Positions 43,978 to 52,363 of a stretch of 64,000 nt of DNA are shown here, piece after piece. The stretch lies in contig NZ_NOLJ01000008.1 of assembly GCF_002246015.1 (NCBI RefSeq), positions 134,553 to 198,552 of the forward strand, read 5' to 3'. Origin of the DNA: Nostoc sp. 'Peltigera membranacea cyanobiont' 210A. GTDB lineage: Bacteria; Cyanobacteriota; Cyanobacteriia; Cyanobacteriales; Nostocaceae. Below the pieces are notes generated by a model, which was given only the letters and a program-made list of their open reading frames with translations, did no database searches and was not told the DNA's origin. A program made the position numbers and the translations under genes. Positions within the stretch are counted from its first letter, which is position 1. Every line of letters begins with the position of its first letter.

Positions 43978-44934
43978 TTACTTCGCGCCCTTTGCGTCCT
44001 TCGCGGTTCGTTTTTCCATAATTTTCCGTCTTTGAAAAACATCTGGAGTAATTAGCCCTTGAGGGAAAAAGATTGTACCTATTACTATTAAAAAGCCAAA
44101 AATAATTAATCTCCCATCTCGCAAAAACTGCGCTAACCAACTAGGTAAACCACCAGTATCAGCTAGGCTTCGCAGAATCTCTGGTAAAGCTGTAAACACC
44201 ATACCTCCGACTACTGGCCCTAAAAAACTTCTCGAACCACCAATCAAAACAAAAGTTAAATATATAATACTGCTATCAAAAGTACCTTGACGAGCATTCC
44301 AGGTATTGAGGAAGTGAGCGCTAATTGCACCTACAACCCCTGCAAGCATAGCCCCTAATGTAAACGCCAAAACTTTGTAATAAGTCGGATCGATTCCCAT
44401 TGCACCCGCAGCTAATTCATCTTCGCGGATCGCGATAAAAGCCCTGCCGACGCGGATACGTTCTAAACGATAAAGTAGCACCATACTAATTAATAGTAAT
44501 GGCAGAGCAATCCATAAATATTCAAGTTGTGTTTGGAAAGGTTGAGGAATGCCAAAAATTCCGACAGCACCGCCTGTAATGTCTAAATTGAGAGAGATGA
44601 CGCGCAGAACTTCCACAAAAGCGATAGTTGCGATCGCTAAATAAATTCCTCGCAATCTCAATGCTGGAATTCCCACTAAGATACCTAATAATCCAGAAAT
44701 TACACCAGCAATTAACATCTCCAATAACAACAAGGGAATTGGAAACAAACTACTGCTAGATGTAAAAACTTTTGTGGATAAAATTGCTGCAATATATCCA
44801 CCTAAAGCATAAAATCCTGGACTAGCTAAAGACAATTGTCCTGTCATTAGGGGTAAATAAAGTGATAATCCTAATAGCGCCCCTAGTACCATAGAGACAA
44901 TTAAAGAAGCGTAAGTAGCGAAAAAATCAGCCAT
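43978..44934 (-). CDS. livM: ABC transporter permease, LivM/NatC type
   Basis: This 318-residue inner-membrane permease has about nine hydrophobic segments; LSLYLPLMTGQLSLASPGFY and GAVGIFGIPQPF are family landmarks. RVGRAFIAIREDELAAGAMG near residue 190 is the EAA-type loop that contacts the ATPases. The ATG at 44934 is preferred to the TTG at 44967 because it matches the family N-terminus. The last dozen residues (RRKIMEKRTAKDAKGAK) are read from a dispersed repeat. The upstream gene is an inserted Uma2 gene, not livH. Confidence 0.88.
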   Translation of the reverse strand: MADFFATYASLIVSMVLGALLGLSLYLPLMTGQLSLASPGFYALGGYIAAILSTKVFTSSSSLFPIPLLLLEMLIAGVISGLLGILVGIPALRLRGIYLAIATIAFVEVLRVISLNLDITGGAVGIFGIPQPFQTQLEYLWIALPLLLISMVLLYRLERIRVGRAFIAIREDELAAGAMGIDPTYYKVLAFTLGAMLAGVVGAISAHFLNTWNARQGTFDSSIIYLTFVLIGGSRSFLGPVVGGMVFTALPEILRSLADTGGLPSWLAQFLRDGRLIIFGFLIVIGTIFFPQGLITPDVFQRRKIMEKRTAKDAKGAK

Positions 44935-44987
44935 TTTATTTAATATATTTTGATTAAACTTAACCAAACTATCGCTTTTATCAAATT

Positions 44988-45590
44988 TTAAGCTGTTAAT
45001 ATTTGCTCTGCTGTCAGCGCCAGTTCAAGAAAAGTTTGTGACACAATTCGTTCTGAACCTCTAAAGTGTGTACATTGGTATTTACCCTCAGCATCTAATA
45101 GAAAAACAAATACAGCCGGAACTTTTGGATTTCCCAAATACTCTCTTAGCCCAATTGCCAAATAATCTACAATCCAATATTCTGTAATACCTAAGCGTTG
45201 ATATTCATCTAATTTATCAATGTAGTCATCTTCCCAATTAGTTGATGTCACTTCTACAGCTAATTGGATAGGTTCTTCAAGTGCAGCATAAGCAGAACGA
45301 TTTGAGCGCCATTTATCTTTATCTATGACACTTACATCAGGCTTGCGCCCTTGCTCTATTCCATTAGCAGTTATAGTTTTAAAGACTGCTGTGTTTTTTA
45401 CTACGTAATTAAGATTTAGACGTTTAATTTCATCTTTGAAAGAGTCAGCCGTAAAGTCAGCGACATCATCATGATTTCTGGTTGCACGCACTTCTACAAT
45501 TTCTCCATCCACAAGTTCATATAAACCTGACTGTGGACACTGTTCTAAAAATTGGTCAAAAGTTAACTTTTGTTTAGTATATGTTTTCAT
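44988..45590 (-). CDS. Uma2 family endonuclease inserted in the amino-acid transporter operon
   Basis: This 200-residue Uma2/DUF820 protein contains YELVDGEIVEVRATRNHDDV, GRKPDVSVIDKDKW (Asp), and LAVEVTSTNWEDDYIDKLDE with the E-V-x-S pattern; YQRLGITEYWIVDYL closes the fold. It lies between livM and livH, same strand, with gaps of 53 and 14 bp, so it is read through by the transporter transcript. Nuclease activity is assumed from the fold. Confidence 0.8.
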   Translation of the reverse strand: MKTYTKQKLTFDQFLEQCPQSGLYELVDGEIVEVRATRNHDDVADFTADSFKDEIKRLNLNYVVKNTAVFKTITANGIEQGRKPDVSVIDKDKWRSNRSAYAALEEPIQLAVEVTSTNWEDDYIDKLDEYQRLGITEYWIVDYLAIGLREYLGNPKVPAVFVFLLDAEGKYQCTHFRGSERIVSQTFLELALTAEQILTA

Positions 45591-45604
45591 CGTGCTACGT
45601 CTCT

Positions 45605-46555
45605 TTAAACTTTCTGAATAAACCGCCGCCCTAACAAACCTTGGGGCCTAACTAATAGCATGATAAACAAAATTGCAAAGGCTACTGCGTCTTTATATCC
45701 AGAATAATCAGCAGGGACAAACGCCTCTACTAATCCGATTAACAAACCTCCCAACACTGCACCGGGAATACTACCTAAACCACCTAAGACAATTACTGCT
45801 AAACCTCGCAAACCAAAAGCAATGCCGAAATATGGTCCTGCAATACTAACACTAGAGGCAACTAAAGTTCCTGCTAATCCTGCTAAAAAACTGCTGATGA
45901 AGAATGTTAGGATGATAAAGCGATCGCTATTAATTCCTAACAAACTAGCTGTAGTTGGATCTTCTGCGATCGCTTGCATTGCCTTACCATATTTAGTTCG
46001 ATTGATAAAATAGGTAAGAATTGCCACAATTACAACTGACACAGTAAAAATTACCACCTGAACACTGCGAATCGGAATTGGGTTTTCTGAACTACCAAAG
46101 TTAATCGCAGGTGGCAAATTACCATAAGTATTTGCGGGGTATGTATAACTTTCCGCACCTACTAAATATTGAATTAAATTCACAATTACCACTGCTACCC
46201 CCAAGCTGGAAACAACAGTTAGCAAAGGATCGGAGCCTTGACGGCGCAAAGGTTGAAAAGCAACTCGTTCCATCAATACCCCTACCAATCCCGCCAAGGT
46301 GCTTCCTAAAATCAAGGCTATAGCAAATGGTAATTTTATCGGCAAGGCTGCATTAGCTAACAAGCCATTAAATCCAAAATTCCCACCCATAAGTGCATAA
46401 GTGAAATATGCACCCAAGGTAAAAATCGCCCCATGAGCTAAATTAATAATGCCCAAAATAGAATAAACCAAGGTATATCCCAAGGCAAAAATGGCATAGA
46501 CGCTGCCAATGGATAACCCATTTAATAATTGCTGCAAAAAGATATTGATATTCAT
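45605..46555 (-). CDS. livH: ABC transporter permease, LivH/NatD type
   Basis: This 316-residue permease shows QQLLNGLSIGSVYAIFALGY at the N-terminus and IINLAHGAIFTLGAYF, both LivH landmarks. The coupling loop is RTKYGKAMQAIAEDPTTASL-LGIN, and LRGLAVIVLGGLGSIPGAVL closes the pore region. It starts 7 bp after the binding-protein gene, so the two are one transcription unit. Confidence 0.9.
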   Translation of the reverse strand: MNINIFLQQLLNGLSIGSVYAIFALGYTLVYSILGIINLAHGAIFTLGAYFTYALMGGNFGFNGLLANAALPIKLPFAIALILGSTLAGLVGVLMERVAFQPLRRQGSDPLLTVVSSLGVAVVIVNLIQYLVGAESYTYPANTYGNLPPAINFGSSENPIPIRSVQVVIFTVSVVIVAILTYFINRTKYGKAMQAIAEDPTTASLLGINSDRFIILTFFISSFLAGLAGTLVASSVSIAGPYFGIAFGLRGLAVIVLGGLGSIPGAVLGGLLIGLVEAFVPADYSGYKDAVAFAILFIMLLVRPQGLLGRRFIQKV

Positions 46556-46562
46556 GTTGCAA

Positions 46563-47825
46563 CTATTTTAGAAATGTGAATTTACCTTGACTCCCGTCTT
46601 TTTCCATTTTGATTTGAGCAACATAGAAATCTTTTTGCACAACTTCACCTGTGGGAGTAAAACCAATTTCACCCAATGGTGTATTGTATACTCCTTCAAG
46701 TATTTGTTTGTTTAACTGCGTCCGTAATTCTGGTAGCTGTAGTTTGTTAATTTTGCTCTTTTTATCTAAAGATTGGAGTGCTTCGACATAAACTTGGACT
46801 GCTGCAAAAGCTTGGGCGCTAAATTGGGGTGGTTCTTTTTTATATTCTTCAATATAGGCTTTACGAAATGCCGCATTAATTTCACCTGGATGTTCTGGAC
46901 TGTAGGCTTGAGCAATCAATACCCCATCACAAAGTGCTTTACAAACTGGCAATAAATTCGATGTATTTAGACCATTTCCACCGACAATTAAACCTTTATA
47001 ACCCAGTTCTCGCAATTGCCTAACTAAATTACCACCATCAGCAGCCAAGCCAGAAATAATTACCAAATCTGGTTTGAGATTAATTGCATTGGTAGCTTGA
47101 CTTTGAAAATCTGTATCACTGGTTTGGAATTTTTGGACTGTTACCAATTCCAGCCCTTGATCCTTAACTGTTTGCTGAAAAATTTCCGTTTCTGACTTGC
47201 TAAATGCATCATTTTGGGCATATAAAACTGCAACTTTTTTCAGTTGAGGATTTTGCTTAAGTGCAGCTTTTACCGAATTAGGCGCAACGATGGAAACTGG
47301 TGCAGAAACACGAGCAACGTAATCACCAATTTCAGGAATATTTTTAGCAGTATTTGATGGCCCAATAATTGGTACTTTTGCCCGTTCGCCAATCGGATCG
47401 GCACTAAAGGCTTGCTGTGACAAAGTTGGCCCGACAATTCCAACAACTTTATCTCTATTAATTAGAGTTTGAAAAGCGTTAATTGCTCCTGCTTCATCAC
47501 CGCTAGTATCTTGAAAAACTAATTTAATTGGTGTGCCATTAACACCACCTTTACTATTGAAATACTTCTGGGCAAGTTTGGCCCCAGCGACTTGTTCTTG
47601 ACCCAGTAATGCCACATTGCTAGTTTGGGCAACACCAATACCGATGGGAATAGCACCAGATGATGTACCCGTTGTCGCTGGGGTATTGGTTGCAGTGTTA
47701 TTTGGGGTACTATTTGGACTATTAGTTGGAGAATTCGTGACTGTGCTAGTACCACCACCACAGCCTGTTAGTAGTAAAGCGCAAGTTGATAATAATGCTG
47801 TTGTCCGAGCGATCGCGTTGTTCAT
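46563..47825 (-). CDS. livJ: Amino-acid-binding lipoprotein of the Liv/Nat ABC importer
   Basis: This 420-residue type I periplasmic binding protein has a lipobox (TCALLLTGCGGG) followed by a long Thr/Asn/Pro-rich linker (residues 25-55) before the fold IPIGIGVAQTSNVALLGQEQ. Landmarks are VVGIVGPTLSQQAFSADPIG and KPDLVIISGLAADGGNLVRQ. It resembles NatB, which binds neutral amino acids in heterocystous cyanobacteria; specificity is inferred. It is the first gene of the operon, with about 290 bp upstream. Confidence 0.85.
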   Translation of the reverse strand: MNNAIARTTALLSTCALLLTGCGGGTSTVTNSPTNSPNSTPNNTATNTPATTGTSSGAIPIGIGVAQTSNVALLGQEQVAGAKLAQKYFNSKGGVNGTPIKLVFQDTSGDEAGAINAFQTLINRDKVVGIVGPTLSQQAFSADPIGERAKVPIIGPSNTAKNIPEIGDYVARVSAPVSIVAPNSVKAALKQNPQLKKVAVLYAQNDAFSKSETEIFQQTVKDQGLELVTVQKFQTSDTDFQSQATNAINLKPDLVIISGLAADGGNLVRQLRELGYKGLIVGGNGLNTSNLLPVCKALCDGVLIAQAYSPEHPGEINAAFRKAYIEEYKKEPPQFSAQAFAAVQVYVEALQSLDKKSKINKLQLPELRTQLNKQILEGVYNTPLGEIGFTPTGEVVQKDFYVAQIKMEKDGSQGKFTFLK

Positions 47826-48116
47826 CGTTAGATAATCATCTAGTTATGAGATATTCGGCAAGAGTTAATAGTAAAGCTTATAATCTGCAAACAAAATAAT
47901 GCAGATTTACACTTTTGCACGAATTCTATTAAATCATTCTTATTTCACCATGCAAAGAGAAATATTCAAAGTGCTTGTAAATACAAATTATTATAATTAG
48001 TAATGATTTTATCATTCCCTGGTTCTACTGCTATGAAGTCGCTGGAAAATTATCCGCGTCAGAGCGTCTGTGTTAACCAGGTAATTTTAGGTCGGTTGAG
48101 TATTAAGTAAGCAATC

Positions 48117-48554
48117 TTAAGTACTTTTTTCATTACCAGTTAGTTCTCTAGGTTCGTAGTGACGGCAACCGTTACATGGGCCTTCAGGATTGATCGCACA
48201 GCGGATGTAACCAGACCGAGCATTAAACTTGCAGCTGATATCGCCAATTAAATAACCCACGCCTTCTAAATAATAGCGATCGCCTTCTACAGGTCTGACG
48301 TTGTGCCGTCCCTGTACCACTGGAAAATTCATGGCTGCTTGCCTCATCCGCAAGCGTGATCGCTGGGTTTTGCGGATCATCCACAGGGAAAACAAGGACG
48401 GTAAAAAACCAACGGCAATCACTAAAAGTGTCTTTAACACCTTCTTTTTACCCCTTTTGTGCGCTGATTGATTGTCCCTGATGTTACACTTTGATTTTAC
48501 GGAAGTGCAAATCTTAGGGTAGCTTTGTTTCTTTGCAACCATAGTTGATGGCAA
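48117..48554 (-). CDS. DUF6464 family membrane-anchored protein
   Basis: This 145-residue protein has one transmembrane segment (VLKTLLVIAVGFLPSLFSLW) and a cysteine-bearing C-terminal part: ISCKFNARSGYIRCAINP followed by EGPCNGCRHYEP. This is the conserved DUF6464 pattern found in cyanobacteria. The GTG within KKVLKTLL could be the true start, because the preceding 39 residues are polar and poorly family-like. Function unknown; the C-x2-C pair could bind metal. Confidence 0.7.
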   Translation of the reverse strand: MPSTMVAKKQSYPKICTSVKSKCNIRDNQSAHKRGKKKVLKTLLVIAVGFLPSLFSLWMIRKTQRSRLRMRQAAMNFPVVQGRHNVRPVEGDRYYLEGVGYLIGDISCKFNARSGYIRCAINPEGPCNGCRHYEPRELTGNEKST

Positions 48555-48668
48555 AGAGGCAATGGCAGTGTGGTATATAGCAATTTTAAGGAATAAGTTC
48601 CTTCTGCCACTTCAATCAGCATAACTGTTACAACCTTAAGGGTGAGATGCCGTTGAATGTTGATAATT

Positions 48669-49175
48669 TTAAGATTTGTTTACTAACACCTTTTTAAACA
48701 AGCATTTTGTGTCAGCCTCAACCCCAATCTTGTTTTTTGTCTGTGGCTGCGATGCTAATCTTTTTTTGGTTTGCTGACGAAGTTGCTGTGCTAACTGTGT
48801 GGCTTCCCTTTCGGCTCGGAATAAATCAACTCTTCGCGTCGTCAAAATAAATGAGTTATCAGGCTTTCGTTTCACCCAAGGAACGCTAACTGTAAAATAC
48901 TGACCAATATTTTTGCATGGCTCCTGATTGAGAACTGGGTAGCTTTTTTGAGTATTTAGGGTGTTAGCGATCGCTTTCAACTCGAATATCGCTGCTTCTA
49001 ACTCTCCTGCCATCCGATTGATACGTTCAACTTGTGCAATCAAACGCTCTCCTTCGCTGATGATTTTTTCCTTTTGGGGTCGCAGTGGCACTATAGCAGT
49101 AGTTACAGATTTAGGCTGCAACAACGAAACTTTCCGCAAAATGGGCTTTTTGTCCGTGTCTTGGATTTTTTTCAT
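48669..49175 (-). CDS. Coiled-coil hypothetical protein
   Basis: This soluble, basic 168-residue protein has a predicted coiled coil (EGERLIAQVERINRMAGELE AAIFEL, about residues 42-70) and a C-terminal charged helix (AEREATQLAQQLRQQTKKRL). The central PWVKRKPDNSFILTTRRVDL segment looks conserved. No known family. It is the last gene before the MITE at 49275. Confidence 0.5.
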   Translation of the reverse strand: MKKIQDTDKKPILRKVSLLQPKSVTTAIVPLRPQKEKIISEGERLIAQVERINRMAGELEAAIFELKAIANTLNTQKSYPVLNQEPCKNIGQYFTVSVPWVKRKPDNSFILTTRRVDLFRAEREATQLAQQLRQQTKKRLASQPQTKNKIGVEADTKCLFKKVLVNKS

Positions 49176-49274
49176 ACCACCTCAAACAAGGCTAGCTGAC
49201 TTGTAAGGCATTTTAGCAGTAAATAGTACTTTTGTACTAAAAGAATTTACCTTGAACATCAGCGAATTTTAAAG

Positions 49275-49462
49275 TCCCTCTCCAAGCTTGGGCTACGGTG
49301 TATACACAACTCGAATTACCCCCCTTAATCCCCCCGATATATTGGGGGGAAACCGGAAATCCAGTTCCCTCACCTTTATAAGGGGAGGGTTAGGGTGGGG
49401 TAAAACCCAGATTCATTAGGTATTTCAGACTTGTGTATACACCGTGTAAGCTTGGGAGAGGG
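49275..49462. mobile_element. 188-bp MITE-like element with about 33-bp inverted ends
   Basis: Both ends, read inward, are TCCCTCTCC(C)AAGCTT, a short variable spacer and CGGTGTATACACAA. The interior is rich in CCCCCTTAATCCCCCCG-type G/C runs with no frame. The GTGTATACAC core in each end is itself palindromic. It is distinct from the 23123/35927 family. Confidence 0.75.
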
Positions 49463-49610
49463 ATTTAGGGTGAAAGCTCATTGATTCATGCCAGAAGTCT
49501 ATTATGATGAAGCGAGAATAGTGCCGTCAAATATGCTCCACTGTGTAAACATTCAGACTCATCAACACTGATAATATTGTTAATTAGAGTTAGCGATCGT
49601 TAATTACTTT

Positions 49611-50078
49611 ATGAAAATAAGAATATACGAAATAGCTGATACTAAAGAAATTATGAAATTGTTCTACGACACTATTCATGAAGTGAATATTCACGATTAT
49701 ACAGAAGAACAAGTAGCTGCTTGGGCACCAGCAAACATGGATATTGAAGTTTGGATTAAAAGTTTAGGAAGTAAGTTTACTTATGTAGCAGAAGAAGACA
49801 AAATTATTGGTTTTGGAGAATTAGAGGCTAATGGTCATATTGACCGTTTTTATTGTCATAAAGATTTTCAAAGGAAAGGTGTTGGTAAGAAAATCTTAGA
49901 ACAGATTGAATTAAAAGCAAATTCTTTAAGAATGGAAAAGTTATTTACCGAAGCCAGTATTACAGCTAAACCTTTTTTTGAAAGTCAGGGATTTATTGTT
50001 ATCAAAAAGCAAGAGGTAGAGCGTAGAGGGCAAAAATTGATAAATTTTGTCATGGAAAAACACTTCAAAAATTGCTAA
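49611..50078 (+). CDS. GNAT-family N-acetyltransferase
   Basis: This 155-residue GNAT fold has GFGELEANGHIDRFYCHKDF leading into the acetyl-CoA loop QRKGVGKKILEQIE (Q/R-x-x-G-x-G/A). The late strand FTEASITAKPFFESQGFIVI fits the YafP/RimI-like small acetyltransferases. The substrate is unknown. It is a single gene facing the minus-strand methyltransferase gene end to end. Confidence 0.85.
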   Translation: MKIRIYEIADTKEIMKLFYDTIHEVNIHDYTEEQVAAWAPANMDIEVWIKSLGSKFTYVAEEDKIIGFGELEANGHIDRFYCHKDFQRKGVGKKILEQIELKANSLRMEKLFTEASITAKPFFESQGFIVIKKQEVERRGQKLINFVMEKHFKNC

Positions 50079-50118
50079 ATTCATCAGATTCCAGCAATTT
50101 CAAAAAAGTTGTTCTAGC

Positions 50119-50949
50119 TTATGGTTTATGACCTACAGCCAGCATCACAGAAGCGGGAATTTCCACACCATTTTCTGTGACATACTTTGAGGCTCCCTCA
50201 ATAATTACGTTTTCAATATTACGCCGTTGCTCATCGCTTTGCATTGCCAACATCGACCCCAGACGCGCCGAACTTACAATAATCTTTGGCATCACATCTT
50301 CAGGTGTAGAGAAAGTCCACTTGATGGGCAGTTCCGTGACAGACACCTGAGTGAATCCCTGAGCGCTTAAAACCATTTCGCATTCAGTGGGGTCGCCAAA
50401 GCGAAACAGGGGTGGCCCAGAAGGTAAATCCACATCCATACTGCCATAAGTCTGCACCGAACCCAGTATCAGAGCCATAAACGGATTGCGCGTTGGCGGT
50501 GTCCAGCAGGTGAAAGCATACCGCCCTCCCGGTTTGAGTACGCGAAAGGATTCAGCGATCGCTTTTTCTGGGTTTGGGAAATGGAGGATACCCAAGTTAC
50601 AAACCACCGCCTCAAACTGGCCCGACTCGAAAGTTAGGTTTTCAGCATCCCCATGATGGAATGATCCTTGAGGACATCGCACTCTGGCAATGTCCACCAT
50701 CTTCTCTGCAAAGTCTAATCCTGTGACTATAGCCTGCCGCTTCAGTGCTGCGGCACTAAGCCAGCCAGTTCCGCAAGCCACATCCAGCAATCGAATACCA
50801 GACTTGGCCCCGACGGCATCCAAGATCGCTTCATCTACCTGAGAAGTCACAACAGCGATCGCGCGATCGTATTCTTGAGCTACAAGAGAAAATTTGTCAC
50901 GCTCGAATTGCTTGAATGCCTCGTGAGTAATGGTGGAATCATCTGTCAT
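50119..50949 (-). CDS. Class I SAM-dependent methyltransferase coupled to cupB
   Basis: This 276-residue protein has a Rossmann core: IRLLDVACGTGWLSAAALKR (motif I), GLDFAEKMVDIARVRCPQGS (post-I), FEAVVCNLGILHFPNPEKAI (motif II) and VLKPGGRYAFTCWTPP (motif III). It resembles UbiE/arsenite-type small-molecule methyltransferases. Its ATG overlaps the cupB stop by four bases, so it is translated with the CO2-hydration protein. A role in the NDH-1 or quinone pathway is conceivable but not shown. Confidence 0.8.
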   Translation of the reverse strand: MTDDSTITHEAFKQFERDKFSLVAQEYDRAIAVVTSQVDEAILDAVGAKSGIRLLDVACGTGWLSAAALKRQAIVTGLDFAEKMVDIARVRCPQGSFHHGDAENLTFESGQFEAVVCNLGILHFPNPEKAIAESFRVLKPGGRYAFTCWTPPTRNPFMALILGSVQTYGSMDVDLPSGPPLFRFGDPTECEMVLSAQGFTQVSVTELPIKWTFSTPEDVMPKIIVSSARLGSMLAMQSDEQRRNIENVIIEGASKYVTENGVEIPASVMLAVGHKP

Positions 50950-52082
50950 TTATTCACATCCAGCAACCGCGAAGTTTGTAACCGACTCATCCACTTCTCT
51001 AAATAAACTCGATTATCTTTTTGCTCATTTGGATCTTTAGTATCTAAAGGATAAGGCATCAGTCCCAAAATCGTTGCTGTCGTCACGCAAAACATCGATT
51101 TTTGGAAACTTATGCAAATTTGGACTCGCAAATCATCTTCACCCCGAAGACTGCGACGATAAATTTCGTGCAAATATTCTGGAAGATAATGACGCATATC
51201 TTGCATCAACAAGGTAGGAGGAATACCCGCGCCGCCGATGGGTAAAGGATCGGCATACAATGCGCCATATTCAAATCGGGTTTGATCTGGGGGAATTTGA
51301 TATCCTTGGGCGTTGTATGAAACAGTGCCGTGGAAAGGAGTTCCCCGGAAAAATACTGCCTCTACATAAGGTATTGCTGTATCTGCTAAGAAGGTCAAAC
51401 CAACGCTTTTGGGAATGATTTCATAGACCTTACCTCGAATTTTGACAGCGTAGGTAATTGGGTTTGATGCATTTGCCACTAACCCAGCTTTAATGTGTTC
51501 TACAACTTGGGGAATCGATTTGATTTCGCCTCGGTCATAGCGGTCTGATAAGTTAAGGAACATATCAGCCATGACTCGCCAGAATTGACCTAAACCGGTG
51601 TAGTAAGCAGAGACACGCAAGTGTTCTGTTAAAAAATCTGGAAATAGTTGGTTAATACTCTGAATGAAAGGATTATTTTTAAATTTTGCGTTAATAACAG
51701 CTTGCGCTCTTTCTTGAAATTCTGGTGTATCTAAATACGTATCTAATCCGCCGCCACCGTGCCACATCATGCCTTTCATGCAATATTCGGCATATTCAAA
51801 ATTGATTCGGTCATGCCACCAGTGACGGAGTAATTTCTGAAAAGAAACCTCTCCATTAAAGTATTTAAAAAATGGGAAAAATACTAAAAACTGATGTTCG
51901 GCAATATAGTTAAGATTTTTTGAGTAAGCATCTAAAACTACCCCATAGCTTTTAAGAATACCCACAACTTCCAGCACATTTTCTGGACTATCGGGGAGTA
52001 ATGCATCTCCTTTTTGTAGACGTTCAATATACTCAGCTAAGGGATTGTGACTAGCTTTTTTTTTAATAGTTACCATTGCCAT
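50946..52082 (-). CDS. cupB: CO2 hydration protein CupB (ChpX)
   Basis: This 378-residue peripheral subunit of the constitutive low-affinity NDH-1MS' complex converts CO2 to bicarbonate on the cytoplasmic side of the thylakoid. Family landmarks are LVFFPFFKYFNGEVSFQKLL, LLRHWWHDRINFEYAEYCMK, WHGGGGLDTYLDTPEFQ and CVTTATILGLMPYPLD. Several His and Cys residues could hold zinc. With ndhD4 and ndhF4 in the same direction upstream, the CupB (not CupA) assignment is strong. A repeat-filled gap of 280 bp separates it from ndhD4. Confidence 0.93.
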   Translation of the reverse strand: MAMVTIKKKASHNPLAEYIERLQKGDALLPDSPENVLEVVGILKSYGVVLDAYSKNLNYIAEHQFLVFFPFFKYFNGEVSFQKLLRHWWHDRINFEYAEYCMKGMMWHGGGGLDTYLDTPEFQERAQAVINAKFKNNPFIQSINQLFPDFLTEHLRVSAYYTGLGQFWRVMADMFLNLSDRYDRGEIKSIPQVVEHIKAGLVANASNPITYAVKIRGKVYEIIPKSVGLTFLADTAIPYVEAVFFRGTPFHGTVSYNAQGYQIPPDQTRFEYGALYADPLPIGGAGIPPTLLMQDMRHYLPEYLHEIYRRSLRGEDDLRVQICISFQKSMFCVTTATILGLMPYPLDTKDPNEQKDNRVYLEKWMSRLQTSRLLDVNK

Positions 52083-52363
<281 letters not shown>

